Assembly: GCA_033030425.1 (NCBI GenBank)
Contig: JAUFSD010000005.1
Coordinates: 1,725,001 to 1,789,000, forward strand
DNA: 64,000 nucleotides
Direction: 5' to 3'
DNA from: Verpa conica
Taxonomy: Eukaryota; Ascomycota; Pezizomycetes; Pezizales; Morchellaceae
This document shows positions 1 through 14,100 of the stretch, piece by piece. Within the stretch, counting starts at the first letter, position 1. The number at the start of each line of letters is the position of its first letter. The notes beneath the pieces were generated by a model. The model was not told the origin of the DNA. It did no database searches and saw only the letters and a list, made by a program, of their open reading frames with translations. The translations under genes and the position numbers were made by a program.

Positions 1-3000
1 CTTGGTAGTCTCACGACGTGGATTTGATGAATAGGGTGGAGATCTTCGATATCAGGTATGCATCCTTTAGCCTATCCATAGCTCCACTTCTGCCCGTCCA
101 CTCTTCGTATCTACGGCTGCATGATCCTATCTCCCGTATAGTTTGTCGATAATCCTGTTTTTTTAATACATTTTGTCTTATAGGAAACACAAACACGCAT
201 GTATATACCTCTACCACTTTTGAAGAGAAACACCTTCTAGGATCCCATTGATGAATTGTATCTAAGCGCTACATGCGTAGAAGTCACGAACCTAGGTAAC
301 TACTGGTTAAGACATGACCCACCCATACCTACTGAAAAAGTAAAAGTAACATGCTAGCTAGGTGCCTGGATGCTTTTAAGACCACATACTGTTTGTCTTG
401 CAATTACAGCCAAGCTACTTCAATAGCGATCAAGTCTTTTCTCGGTATCTTGCAGCACGGTACAGCTGCCAAGACCTTGACTGATCATAGTTGACCCCAT
501 CTAGTTTGCCTGAGTCAGATCATTTGTGCGTCTTGGATTCCCAGACTAATACCTAGCCTGATCCCCCCAAACCCTTGATGCGTGCCGAGTTATTGTTACT
601 CTAGCGTCTAGTTCTAATGCAAATATACTAGGTACTATGGAATAGTATACCATTGGTTACCATACACAGCACATAATGCGTTGGGCGCATAACCCCGCTA
701 AATTTATAAAATTCTCCACGGAAGAGATCTCATTCTCTGGGGGTGATGTCGTTAACTTTAGGTATAGCAACTAGCTGATGGGGCCCAGCTACCAAATTGG
801 TTAAATATCCAACCTATTGCGGATACTATGTCACACAAACAACAATAATGTCCGTTTCGCTTATTCCCGCATATGCATAAACTATTTGAACGTGGCAGTG
901 ACGAGTGACGTCTTGACCAACTGTTATGCTAAGAACCAAAAATGGTTTAACAAACTTAGGTGGGGTGATCAACTGTGATCAAGTACATAGGTGATATGCG
1001 GGTACCACCAAGCGTCTAGGTTACTGCATACCTTGGACTGAGATTGAGATTTCCGCTCTTACGTAGCCTTAGGTAGGTTTCTTATCCCCAGCTAGACAAA
1101 ATATATTCCCATATTCTAGACATTCATTAGCTTCATGGTTGAGCGCTTTGGCGCCGTTGTAGGAACTTGGGGTTGATCATGGGTCCCATTACATGAGTGC
1201 TCCCTCAAGATGGTACGTAGGGCACCATAAACTCACATTTGTTAACACCTCCACCGTATCTTTAGGACTATGGTGTATAAATGCATGTAGACTACACCTC
1301 CTAAGGGAAATGATCTACGATCCTGGCACAGCTATGACTAGACCAACAGTTCAATATCTAATGTACGCCTTTCTATCAAAATTCCCTATTCTACTAGCCA
1401 ATACTACAGAGACGGCTCCTCAGTAATCATTTATTCCCAGAAGGAGAAATATCGAGAAACACGGCTGGTGGGCAAGGTCTATAGAAATACCTTGAGAATG
1501 TGAGCGGCCAATCAGATCCTCGGATCCGGAGTGTCACGTTTTCCGATCTTTTTTTGCCAGAGGCTATACCTATGATTGCCGATATGCAGATGATCTGCGG
1601 GATTGGAAGTATGACATGTCCCAATGAGTGTCTAAGACACTGACAGCACCACCAAACCGGATCACGTCCGTGTTCAATGTCTTATAACTGATGTAGGTTC
1701 CTGCGTACATAACATATCACTGAGATGATGTACTAATAATAATCCGATTTACATCGGTTGAGAATTTTTGTAAAGCTATCATCTCATAATATTCATCTCC
1801 ACAGCCCAGACAAAGATTTAGAGTTGAACTACACGCCAACCGCAACACTAAGCGCGTATATATCACTAGCAGAAGCACATTCTATAGACATTACTATCAC
1901 CCTAGAAGTATATGCATATGCGCCAAGGAAATATAGGGTAGTTATGCTGATGCTATAATTTCTTTTCACCGCACCGTACAAAGTATGTTTGGTGCGGGAC
2001 GGGAATTTCCCGAGTTATAGAGCCCCAAGATCGATGGCCCGCCACCAATTACACTATCCCGAGATCCATCCTTTCTGCATGGTGATTATGCATGAAAGAA
2101 AAACTCTTCGTACATGTACTATCTGGCAAGATAAAATATCCCACCGGCAACGAGGACCGGATGGTAGCTTTTTACCCCAGCGCCGGGAAACTCCGTGGGG
2201 TTGCTTGCTGTCCATATATTTGATCTGGTAATATAGTAGACAAAACAATCTTATCTACTTACATCGAGACCTATCGGCTCCGGTTTTGGCATTTTATTCT
2301 ATCAAACTCGAGACTCTTCTCTCAACGCTCTAATTTCATCAGCCAGGCAAACCATACACCCACGGCCACTCCATACCCAATGCATATGAAGAATTCTTGC
2401 GTTTCTATACGCCAATATGACCGGCAACGAACAAACAAATGTATATAGATGTAGCCTGATAAGCTTGTAAGCAAGCTGCACCCAAACACTCGATATGCTA
2501 TTACTCTAACAATCCCTACCCCCGTAGAAACGATTCCCTCCTCCAAATCTACCACTACCTCTCTATCTTTCTATTCCAGATATGCATGTATTCTTTGATT
2601 AAACAAAATGGATCGTGCCTTACTCACTTCCAGAGTAAGAATTACATCTGACAAGCAATGGTTCATAACTACCCTCACATGAACCCCTCAGGTAAGCTTC
2701 CGTCCCAACAACTGAATCATAAGATTCTTCAAACCCCGGCTCGCCGCATGAGGAACTACCCCAGGTAATTTTGGACAACCTAGAGCAAGAGTAAGTTAAT
2801 CGCCTACAAACCAACAGTACTAAGACATTGAATCGACTAATCTGTAGAGACCCGAGAAACACGATAACTCAGATTGTTGTATAGGTTCCTTTTCCTTTTT
2901 TCTTTACAGATCTAGTGCTTTTTAGAGCAGTAATCTAATAATAGATAGGCTAGCTACATCTCATCTATACCTTCTTTCATAGAGACCGACATACACACTA

Positions 3001-5651
3001 CAGATTTCACCAACGCAGATCCTATATCACCAACGGCACACTCGACTCCGGAGGCTATATTCGAAATTATCTTTACAAAACCGGGTTACTCGATTTCTCT
3101 ATGCCGATGACTCGTCGAGTGACAGTTCATGATTAAACAAATTAGTTTTATATTATTTTTGTCTAATTCATTAAGTACATTAAACTCTTCTAACTATGGT
3201 ACTATTATACCTACGTACATGCTCTCACATATCCACTGCATACGCACAATGATAATAATAATAATAGAAAAATAAAATAAAAAATACAGCAATACAATTC
3301 CCAAAACAGCAGCCAGCCAAAACTACATAATCAAATGTAGTTCAAAATAAAACACAAAACAATAATTAAATCAATACAAAGTACAAGCAGAATAAAACTA
3401 TCAAACCTATCAAACAACTTCTTATCCCAACTCTCCCTTTAATCTCTCCCTACTCCTTTAGGCCACATCACTAAAATAAGGTAAACCTTATGAGGCCTCA
3501 GTTCCGACTATAGAAAATATATCAGATCCTTATAATCACCTTTACCTAATCACCTTTTAACATTCAAGTGACAAAACTGAGTCGCCCAAAACTCCCTAGT
3601 AGCGGATTCTTAGGGCCTTCAAACACACAGTGCTAATCAGCGCTCAACACACTGAGATAACACATCAATATAAAGTATACGAAGAGTACCGCAATTTATG
3701 ACACTTCATTTGAGTAAATTAGACTTCAAAGCCTCATTTATCACTCACGACTCATAAATACAAGGCTATTGGATTGTAAGAGAATATCTAGCCTCGTACC
3801 GACTAGAGATTTATCCTACGCACACCCTTTACATTAGTCAACGTATCCCTAAGAGAACTTAATGCCAACGTGTTACCAAAGCCCACGTAAGGTAAACCTG
3901 AACCTGGCCTTGCCCCCCTGAGTGTAAAACAGACTTCGATAATAAATTCTGTTTACTCTGAGTTCCATGATAAACACCGCATGTACCATGTGAAATGCCA
4001 TCACTAAGCTTCCACCACGCCGCATCCAGTCATTCGCCAGCACTATCCTCAGTGGGGGATAGTTAGTTTTTTTTATAACAAAACACCACCCCACACCCGA
4101 GATCTATATAGCAAGTCTAACCGTATATCCGTTTTTGTTTTTTCCTTCTTTCGTGGCCAACCACAACACATGGATGTATGTACCACGTCGCACTAAAATA
4201 AACTAAACCATTTACAAACAGAAAGAAAGAGAAAGGGAAAAAAAACCCTCGGAAAACTCCCCCGGATATACATTATTCCATATCCCGCTTCCCCGGACTA
4301 TCCCCTTTCTCCCCCCCCCCTTCCTCTTCCTCCCGGTCTCTGAGAAACGTTATGTTTATCCCCCTCTTCATCCTCCCCGCCTACGCAAATCCCGCATTTC
4401 CGAACCGAACCTCCCCCAAGTCTTGGCCGCAAAGTTTTCAAACTAACTAGATATGAAACTATATTATTGCAAACAGGGGGGGAAGAGAAAGAGTATGCCT
4501 ATCGATTGGTGAGAATAAGGATTTACATACTTACCTAGTCTATTCCGAGTAACGATAAGATAAGTCTCCCCCCCTGGTCTTCTCCCCCCACCCCACTTAC
4601 TATAACCTTCCCCCCGCGCGCGGAAATCCTTGTGGTTCTGAATTGAGGGGTATGTATTTCGGATCTTGATTTGCGAGGTCAGATATCGAGCTTTCTTCTC
4701 TCTCTCTCCTAATCCCCTCTGCGCTAGATGAAATAAATGAGATAAACCATTCCAGTTACTTGTAACGACGCCAATGTACCGTAAAGTGATGCAACGGCGT
4801 CAATTTCGCAACCACAACACATAGTATAGATAGGCTGAGTTGTCCATAGGTTTATTAGAGTATGCAGATTCTTGGCATGACTCAAAAAATACCATTCACT
4901 TCCAATTTATATCCTAGGCTAGAGATTCCATGCTAAAAACTGCTCCCCCCTACATTACTTTTTGCTAACTAGTTGTATTCTGGTGATGCAACTTCAAATG
5001 CTTCATACTATGGACTACTACATTAGGTATATTAGTATTCAGGGTAGGTTTTAGGCATTGCTAAGCTAGGCGTTGCATCACTTGTGGTACCCTATGTACA
5101 TACAAAAAAAAGTCCAATATATCACACCCGCTTAATAGTCTATCTTAAGACTACATCTATATATACGATATTTGAATCAACGATAAAGGGACCCCCATGG
5201 GGGGAAAAAAATACACTATACTAATCGACAGTTTGTAAAGTAGATTTATAAAAGGTTTCAAAAAAAAAGACTCAAGATACAGTCAAACGCCAAGTTCGTA
5301 AAATAAAAGGAAATATAAGTATAAAACAATATATGTCGAAAAGAAAAGAAAAGAAAAGAAAAAGTCCACAATGGTATACAATACCATAAAGTTACTTTAA
5401 GGTTTAAAAAAAAAACCAAAGACCCAAAAACCAGACTACTAGGAAAACAAGGATATATAACCACGAAGGTATAAAATGCCAACAAAAAAAGAGCAAAGAT
5501 CCCCAAACGAAAAAAAAAGGTCCAGATGAAAAAACACACAGCCCCAAATGAAAAAAAAAAAAAAAAAAAAGTCCCAGAAACAATAAGACACCAGAAAAAT
5601 GAAACTCCTCCCAAAGGAAAAAAAAAAAATTCACAAAAAAATCAATACCCT
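1..5651. other. Intergenic AT-rich region without recognisable genes
   Basis: Open frames here are short, overlap on both strands and carry no family signature. The left part (to about 3 kb) is mixed-composition sequence rich in TA and CTAG words, which fits decayed repeat DNA. From 3.2 to 3.4 kb the DNA is A-rich, and C-rich and A-rich simple tracts occur at 4.3, 4.6 and 5.5 kb. A GTGATGCAAC word recurs in both orientations between 4785 and 5082. The A-rich stretch at 5.2-5.65 kb lies just downstream of the NAD kinase stop codon on the minus strand and probably includes its 3' UTR and polyadenylation region. Confidence 0.6.
5338..5364. repeat. (GAAAA)n microsatellite
   Basis: About five perfect GAAAA units in a row. 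A pure A run of about 20 follows at 5551-5570. Both lie downstream of the NAD kinase gene and look like simple-sequence expansion. Confidence 0.85.
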
Positions 5652-7677
5652 CTAAGTGAATCCCAACAAACTCATTTGTCTTCTCAAAGGACTACTCCTC
5701 CCACTTCCTTCTTCATCACTATTATAACACCCACTGTCTGTATCAATATCCCATTCTTCAACTTTGTCCATACCACCCTCGCTCTCGGTGCTGTCACCGT
5801 CCCACGCCTTTTGTTGCGCAGCCCTTGTGTTCCACCTCAATGTCCTGCTTACGCTGTCGATCCATTCGGTTGGTGCGCTGAGTACCGTCGGGAATGGGTA
5901 TTGGGATGCAGCGATTGTAACGTGGTCACCCTGCTTGAGCTCGACGCGGCCTTTCCCGTCGAATGCGCACCAGGCGGTGGCGCGGGAGTTCTTGGGAACG
6001 GATACACGGAGGAGCATGGAGTCGTTCAGGAGCATGGGGCGGAAGGAAAGTGTGTGGGGACAGATAGGGGTCAAGAGGACAGCTGGGATGTCAGGGTGGA
6101 CGAGGGAACCACCGGCAGAGAGTGAGTATGCGGTTGAGCCTAGATGTATGTTAGATTATATTCCTGAGAGAGGGTAGGAGGAGTAAACATACCTGTAGGG
6201 GTGGAGAAGATGCACCCGTCAGCCTGGACAACGGTCAAGAGATCATCATCGCCGTAGAGTTCAAGGTTGGAGACATAAGGTGATGGACCACGATCAATGA
6301 CGAGTTCTATAAAAACATTAGTCCGACGGCCCGAGGATATTGGAAATAAGTAGAGGGTAACATACCGTTCAAGACTTCGAATTGATCACCTTCATTCATC
6401 TGGCCGTTCTCCTCCCGGTAAACCGTGCAAGTGAATCTCATCCTCATGTTCACCTTCATGCCCTCGTTCAAGACCTTGTTCAAATGCTCTCTGTACAACT
6501 CAAACTTGAATCCGGTCAAGAACCCAAGACTCCCGAGAGAGAAACTAAGGATTGGCGGGACGATACGCTGAAAGAGCCATGAAGTGAAGAGCACAGTTCC
6601 GTCACCACCAAGGGTCAATACCAGATCGAAAGTCTCCGGATTACTCCAGCACAGATCGGGAGTCCAGTATCTCAACTGATCTCTGAAGCGGGGCTCCTCA
6701 TCAATCAACGCAGGCGCATTAAACCTCTTGCTCTCCTTCAACTTTTTATCCACATACACATTCACACCATAGCTGTTTCCATACCTCGGCGTCTTCATGA
6801 GCCAGTGGGCCAATTCCCTCGTCAGCGTAACCAGCTGGTTGTCCCTCGCCTTTGTGACAATCATGATATTCTTCACATTCATCTTACAGGTGCGTCTCTG
6901 CAGCTGTCTAGCCACCTCTCGCACACCAAGCGCAGTCTGGACGAGCCGGCTGTGGGAGGTGTACTCGTCCCCGGCGATCTCTTCGAGCACACGGTCGACA
7001 TTGACGGCGTTGTCGAATCTCTGGTGGTAGAAGCAAGGGCTTTGCAACGGGGGGCCCAAGTACCTTGCGGTTGCAGGAGAGCTAAACACCTGTTCCTGAC
7101 AATCGCTAAAATGCTCTTCCTCGTCGTCACCCCCGATGGGCGAGGGTGCAGCCCACGGGCTATGCATGGGTTGGAACTGCGGCGACATTGCGCTCGACAA
7201 GTTTGCGGCGATATTGACTGGTATCGGAGAGCGCTGGCTAGCGAGGGCCTTGAGGAGTGTCTGTCGTGGGATATTCTCGACGCTCAAGGGGTTCACTGGC
7301 TTTCTCCTTGTGCTGAATGAGGAAGGAGACTTCAGGAAGGTTGCGATACTTGCGGCCTGGGGAGAGCGGTGGACGGTGTGCTGCTTGTTTGAGTCTGCTT
7401 CGGGGAGTTTACAGTCATCGGCAAAATGGAGAGCTGGAGGCTTCGATGTCGCAACCGAGAGCTGTGGGGGAGAGGCCTTTGAATAAGTAGAGGGGGAGGA
7501 GGAGGAGGCCTGGGAAGGATGCACAGAGGTGGGAGAAGGGGAAGAGGTGCCGCCGGGTTTAACATATAGATCCGCCGCTGCTGCCGTGTCGTCCCCTTCA
7601 CGACTCTGCTTCTGCTTCTGGTTGCGGCTCGCAAAGGAGGACTCGGCGCTCAATGCGAAGGCTAAGGGTGATGACAT
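5652..7677 (-). CDS. NAD(+) kinase (ATP-NAD kinase family)
   Basis: Phosphorylates NAD+ (possibly also NADH) with ATP to make NADP(H). Exons on the minus strand are 7677-6366, 6306-6193 and 6139-5652, giving 637 residues. Both introns (59 and 53 nt) are GTATGT...AG and keep frame. Signatures are the ATP-grasping GGDGT at residues 357-361, SLGSLGFLT at about 380-388, and STPTGSTAYSLSAGGS across the second splice at about 472-487. Residues 1 to about 240 are Ser/Pro-rich and probably disordered, as in fungal Utr1-type enzymes. The acidic, Ser-rich C-terminal tail is also low-complexity. There is no clear mitochondrial presequence, so a cytosolic/nuclear Utr1-like role is more likely than a Pos5-like one, but this is an inference. 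The start is the first ATG of the long frame. A 143-codon upstream frame (8093-7662) overlaps it and could reduce translation if it is transcribed. Confidence 0.93.
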
Positions 7678-8592
7678 ATCGGTGGGATTAAAATTAACAA
7701 GAGAGGGTTGATTATTCTTCCAATTAGATTAAACCCAGAGTAGAAATCTTCCCAATCGGGGGAGGGGGTTCGTGCAAGTGGACGAGTTTGGATAATATCT
7801 AGCTGGGTAAGGGGAACAGATCTGTAATGTGCAATCTGTTTTGTAATACAGTCAATACGCAGGGACTTGATCTGTCCGTATGTCCGTTTATTGCTGGAAC
7901 CAGTCCGAATATTCCTTCCACACGTGTGTGTGTGGAGCAGATATGTATGGATGTGGGGGGGGAAAGCTGCACGAAACCCGCAAAAACCCGTCCGGACTTC
8001 GGCTTTAGAGGCAGTCAGCACGAGAGATCCAAAGGCTTGGGAGATATCAGGGATCGAGAACTCACTGTCGGGTCGATTACACTGCAGTAGCAATAACAGA
8101 GTAGATTATGATGAGCACTGCCGGAGAATAGACTTCAAGATGTTTTACAGGGCGAAAGTTAAAATTCTGGACAAAAACGTGAGCGGGAGACCCCTTGATA
8201 TGTGACTTCCCTCTCTCCTCCATCAACTGGCTGGCCAGTAGCAGAGAAGGGGCGGAAGCGGGTGGGTTGGTGAAGGGCGCTTAGAATGAAGGGTCCAACT
8301 TACGCAGAAAGAAGAAAAGAAAGATATATCAATATATCCAGTATGTTGTTGTCTCAGTCACCAGTAGAATCGACGGGTTGGGTGAGAGTCCTAGACAGAG
8401 AAGAGAAAAGGTCCGCTGCCAGAGCGATATCAAAATAACGACAGCGGTAATGCAGAGGAGAAGAGGAACTCAGGAAAGAAAGAAGGAGAAAAGAAACTGC
8501 TTGTCACGTCTAGCTTCGAGCTGGCGAGTGAAGAGCAAACAGTGGGAAGGACACTGAGTTTTGAAGGCGAATAATTCCTTCAGATATCGTGA
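7678..8592. other. Promoter/5' region of the NAD kinase gene
   Basis: No convincing gene. The sequence is mixed, with purine-rich patches at 8.3-8.5 kb. It should contain the minus-strand NAD kinase promoter and leader. A 143-codon minus-strand frame at 8093-7662 reads through the NAD kinase start in another frame and has no family signature. Confidence 0.4.
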
Positions 8593-8915
8593 ATGGCCCC
8601 CCCTTCACTCCTTCTGAAAACTACATGGAGATCCGGCAGCAAGTGTTTCCAACCTTCCCAGGGAATGTTGAACACGAGCGCCCCCCGCCAGCGTCTCACA
8701 GAGGAGATGCAGAGTTCCCCTTACTCGCTCCCGGACATCAAGATGGTAGTTACAGAGTATGTGCAAACGGCGAAAGGGTAGGTGTGATGTGATACCCTTT
8801 CCAGCGTCTCGCCATGATACCCTATAGGTTTCAAAGGTCTGTACATGTATTATACTCTTCAACGGGCCGGTGTGTATTGCCTCACTCAACGGGTTGTGAT
8901 GAGATACCTTCATAG
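8593..8915 (+). CDS. Possible short protein, unrecognised (weak call)
   Basis: An ATG at 8593 opens a 62-codon frame with a basic, Ser-rich start (MAPPSLLLKTTWRSGSK) like a weak mitochondrial presequence. If GTAGGT at 8778 is used as a donor with CTATAG ending at 8827, the frame continues to a stop at 8915 and gives about 90 residues. No family is recognised. The local DNA is more GC-rich and more codon-like than its surroundings, which is the only reason to list it. It could equally be a chance frame in the spacer between NAD kinase and the repeat region. Confidence 0.17.
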
Positions 8916-11150
8916 AAGAGACAGAGGGTTATTGATTCATTCTACTCTTGTCAAGAACCTGTCTCTCCCATCCAATCTCTCTTTCTCACCGAGCAGATAT
9001 TGGACCGAGCTTAAAGCTAAGCTCACTGTCATTCTATCAAAAACAATCGCATACAGCGGGTATGAACAGGGATCACAACAAATAACAAAAACGTTAAACA
9101 CAACCTCTTTTCCCAGAACCGTATCCAAGATCCTTGTACTCTCCCCTCCAAAGGGGGGGAATCACTTTATCCACTTCAAAAAAGATGATCCCGGAAATAA
9201 AGCAACATCTTTGCTTCTTTCCAATGCCTTTTCTTTTCCTTTCGTTCCTTGCAGATAGTTGTAAAAAAAACGAATCTCGAGGCTCGAACCGCCCGCCACC
9301 AAAAGAGCTGTGGATCCAAGAATCAAGAGGGCTGATACAGCCGCACCTCCCACACATACACCACGCCTACGCCCTCGTCCTCGCCCCCCCGTGAAGCGTC
9401 TCAAGTTCCTGACAACCTCCTCACTAAGCTGGGCCGTAGTGATACAGTACAATCTAGATCTCTTTTGTTTTTTCTTTCCCACAATTTATTATACATACAC
9501 CCCAGGGGGGAGAATAGAGGTTAGGTTACAGGCGCGCTAAGAGCACCGGAAAGTCAACCGAGCAAAGAAAGTGGTTGTTTTACCGAGACTTAACCTGCAT
9601 CTTTAACCTTCCCTTTTGTATCCCCCCCGTACCTACTCACCTAACCACACCGAGAAATACACTTGGTTTCCTTCCTGTTTTGTAAATATTCACTACATAT
9701 TGTTATTGCTCAGGCCCCTCACTCACCTGAATAGAGTACACGTATGTAAAATAAACAAGACAAATGTTATATAAGGGGGGGGGGGACTAATTATACTAAC
9801 TAAATGATAATATGTGTAGTGCAGGTTCCCCCCCCCCAGAATTAAGTTAAAGAAAGCGAGGGAAGGGGGGGGGGGGAAACGGACGGACCCAGATTCTCCC
9901 GACTCTCTGCGGCGCCCGCCCGTTTATCCGATATGTTATTTTACTCATCTCGATGTGCGGGATTCATCTATTTGCTTAGCTGTCAAGAAAGAAAAAAAAA
10001 AGAAAGAAAAAAAATCTGATAGGTTCTCTTGGGGGAAGATAAGCGCCGGGTATCATTGGCGCTTACTACACATGCAATAGCTAGCTTGGGGGGAGGGGGG
10101 TCCGTCCGTGCCTCGTATCTTTTGGGATTGAATCTCACATGTCTGTGAAGTTGAGGGAGTCAAGGCAATAGGCGACCTGATTATGTGCTGTTTTAGACAC
10201 TCGAGTTGAGGACTGTGGGGGAGGTTTGAGAATGTTGGAGGGGCCGGGGTAAACCAACATTGTAAGTAACCATGGTCAGCCAGGATGAAGCAGAGTTACT
10301 AGGTATCTCAAGTGTCCTTGTGCTTCCTGAATATGGTGGGATCCATTTTATATCATTCACGATGACCTTGATTTCATGAGACAAGATACATCCCCCCCCA
10401 AAAAAAACAAGGGATGTATAAAAGTTGGCTTCTATACCTCCCCCCCCCCCCTATCTACTTACACAGAAGCTGGGCAAGTTAACCGCTCGACTTGATTTCC
10501 TCTAAATCGATGAGATGAGATGTCATTACACATGTATGCGGCATTACTTTCTTATCCACATGTAGCTACTATTATAACCCCCCTCCCCCGCCAATCAATC
10601 ATAAATCTACCCGAGAGAGGGTGAACACGGACCCCAAGTAAACAGATGGGGGGGAGGGGTGTAGTTTTTAGAAGCTTGTGTTTTACTTCATGGATGAGCA
10701 CTCGGTATTCTACACTTTCTAACCTCTTAACCCTTGTAAAGACAAGAAATATATCTATAAATATGCTATACAAAAAAAAAAAAAAAAAAATTCAAAGACA
10801 TACACAACCTATTAGAGACAGTCGCAGATTTTAATCCGCCTGACTAACTTCCAGATACCGGGATTCCGGGATTAGAAAGCGCTCACATTTCTTTTTTTTT
10901 CTTTCTCTCTTTCTTTTTTCCTGTTCGCGTAGCTGGAGAGGGAGGGGGGGTGATGGTGATTTCTACTGGGTGTTGGTTCGCATACAAGCCTTTGTGGTGT
11001 TGGCCAATAGAGTGGAAGGACCAGCCGCCATGCATGGTGATCTCCAACTCTTGGGAAAAAAAAGTCGGTGTAGTTAGGGATCGAGCTGTAAGTAGCTGGA
11101 AAAAAACTCGTTCCGTTGGTAGTAGGGATTAGCGTGTGTAGGCCACTATC
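8916..11150. other. Non-coding spacer with many poly-G and poly-C tracts
   Basis: No supported gene. Runs of about 7-12 G or C recur, for example near 9770-9784, 9831-9838, 9866-9877, 10391-10398 and 10440-10451, alternating with A-rich runs such as 10770-10790. Frames seen here are short and mostly translate simple sequence. Confidence 0.55.
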
Positions 11151-14100
11151 TAAGCACAGGAGAAGTATGTATATTGCAGGAGCAGCTATAAATTCCTACG
11201 TGGGAACACTTAAAACCGTTTCTTGATACTAAGTGAATATTATTGGATAAGAGGTGCAAATCTTTAGATATATACTACCTTGATTGCATGTAATTATTTT
11301 AATAGTCTTTTGGATTTTACGAATTTTCCTAATTAATTAACTGGAGGTTCAGTTCAGGACCCCTACAAAAATTTTATCCAGGTAAGTTAGAGAACTTGGC
11401 GTTCTATAAACCTTAGCTTCTGAGATATTTGTCTTGAGTGCTTCTGTAACTAATAGAGTACCTCACAATTAACATATCTCTGACTTTCATTTTCATAATT
11501 AACAGTGTTATTTGATTTTAGGGACAAATCTTCAGGGTATGTTTGGTGGTTTTTAGTGTGGTTACGTTGGTGTACGATTGCTATATTATATTATAACTAA
11601 ATACTTACGGTGGTAGAAGAAAAAAGCACCATCCCTTTGTTGTTGATGATGACAAGAGACTCAAGGGTAGTGCTAAAATATTACTAGATGGAGCAGTAGA
11701 GAGATCGTCGATCTGTCCTGTACAAAGGGGAGTCCTAACCATTCCTTATAGAAGTACGATTAGTCCTCGAATTAGAACTGGTAAAGGATTTCTTAGACAT
11801 TATTGGGTACGTACCTGAAAAGTCTAGTTCTACTCACGTGCCTTGAACAGCTCTAACCCTGGTAATTACATGTATCCAGCATATGCATGGAAATGTTCAA
11901 ATAAGGGACCGACGTATATGTATCTACTTTTAGAAGAACATACTTATCGAGATTCTTGAGGTTCATCTAAGATTAGTATTCGAAATCAGGTCATCGAGGT
12001 AGAACAGACTTTCATGTGCTAGAGGCGCCGCGTAGAGCCTTTGCTCGAAGGAATGGCCTATCATATAATCAGGAGTCTCTTCTTTACAAGCCCAGTAAGC
12101 CTTGATTGTCTCTTGGCGACTCTACGCCGTACGCTAGTGTAGAAATCTGCAAGTACTGCTAGATAATATGAGACTAGCTAGAACAAGACTTAATGAGAAA
12201 AACAAAAACAAAAACTGAATGACCGCACAAGGGAGAAAATGATGAGGTTAGTAGAGAAACGCCAGGTAGCCTCACTAATACGTTTATCATATGATTTATT
12301 TTGACCAATTAATTTGATAAGGGTGTTGGGCTGACTTCAAGTCTCTACCCTAGTTAACTTTAAGTAGATGTGTCCTCTCCCTTGGCAAATAGAGCGCAAG
12401 ATTCTCTTTACCGGCCCAGCCCTATGGTACACTAGAGATTCTTGCAAGCGCCCGGGGTAAACCGTGACCCAACAGACCCCACAGATGTATGGGCTATAGA
12501 CTGTAGCCCTGTATACGATTGGTCTCTCGAAGATTGCGGTATTGTAGGGTATATAATATCTAGGCCCAATTATATCTAATGCTTATCCATGTGTCTTCTA
12601 AAGCATTTTAAACTTCAGAGAATTGCCCATACGTCCTGTAATATCCTGTCGACGCATGAACTCACCGATACGCCCCCGATAAGATTTGGGAAGGGTGGTA
12701 GATTAAAGTGTATCATGAGCAGTCACCGGACGCTAATATCATAATCTTATCCTGTATTCACTGGTATAACAAAGTGGACCAGGCATGTAAAATCCGTCTA
12801 TTTCTAATTTAGGACTGTAGAAAAAACTACCTCACTGTGTTGTGTTGTGAGGCCTAGTAGAGCGCTGTATCTACCTAAACACTGAAATATCTCAGAGAAT
12901 TTTTGTTGTGCTAACATCTAACGTATCTCTTGGTAAATGTTGGAAAATAACATAACTTTGTATAAAACCTCAACGAACAAGTTTTACCCCCGCGATCTAC
13001 CACCCTCAGCTCTAGTCCATCATTTATCCCACCTGAAGTGACATATTCTCTTCAGCTGGTATCCTCTCCGCCATACGGTTGTTGCTATACATATACATCT
13101 TCTTTTATCTCGAAATACAGCTCTATCCTATGTTTTGAGGAATATATCCTCACTCTGCACTGCCGTCGCCGCTCCCCTCTACAAACCCTATGGCTTGAGT
13201 GAGGCTTGTAAATCCCTTTCTACAACATCGATAAACTTTTCTTATGAGTCGGGGATACCTCTTAGCTTCCCTTAGACTAAGTAAGCTTCAGCTTATGTGA
13301 TTAGAGCGAAATCATTACCGACAGCAAATAAAAGGATCGCCTCGACAGAAACGGTGAGCTATAGTCAATCTTTATCTGTTTACTACTAGGGTTTAAAGGT
13401 CAGAGTAGGCTATATAGAATACCTAGGTAACACTGGTATGATAGTCTTAAAAGATAATCAAATGTTAGTGGAAACGAATATGGAGGCTGTAGAGAAATAG
13501 AGCCGGTACATACATCAAGAGGACGTCTAAGGGTATCCTTTTGTTCTATATTCTTAATTTTAAGTAGAAAACCAGATGCCGCAGGTTAAAGTCGTGGGAT
13601 TTCAGTTATATAAGCAACAAAGGGTATATGCGACATGCAGAATAAAGTTTACCGCTAGTATACAGCCACCTAGCTTACCCAGAAACCCCCCGACCGAAAG
13701 CCAATGCAATGTAACTAGTTGAGAACTTGCAGTAAATTATTGAATTATTGGGATGAATCAGAGTAGTATCCGCTAGGGAAAATCAATTAGTTAATTTGTA
13801 GGGTACTGGGACTGGTCCCTAGCTAGGCTCGTACTCAACGTACGGGAACTACCCGGCCCACATAACGAGTAGTAGAGAACTGAAATAACCGCAAAAAATA
13901 TTAAGGCTTTCATAACGATATTAATCTGACTCATATACTAGTTACAACCTAGGCAAATCTAGGGATAAACTTCAATTAGTGACCATACGAAATCACTCGA
14001 TTTTACATTATATTATAAAACCCGTTTCAAAACGACTAGAGGTATTTACTAGGTAAGTAGAGATCGATCGAGATATCGTGCCAAACAGCCACTAGCTAGA

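Noticed and set aside
7662..8093. 143-codon minus-strand frame overlapping the NAD kinase start
   Set aside because: No domain. Better explained as leader or promoter sequence; mentioned as a possible upstream frame only.
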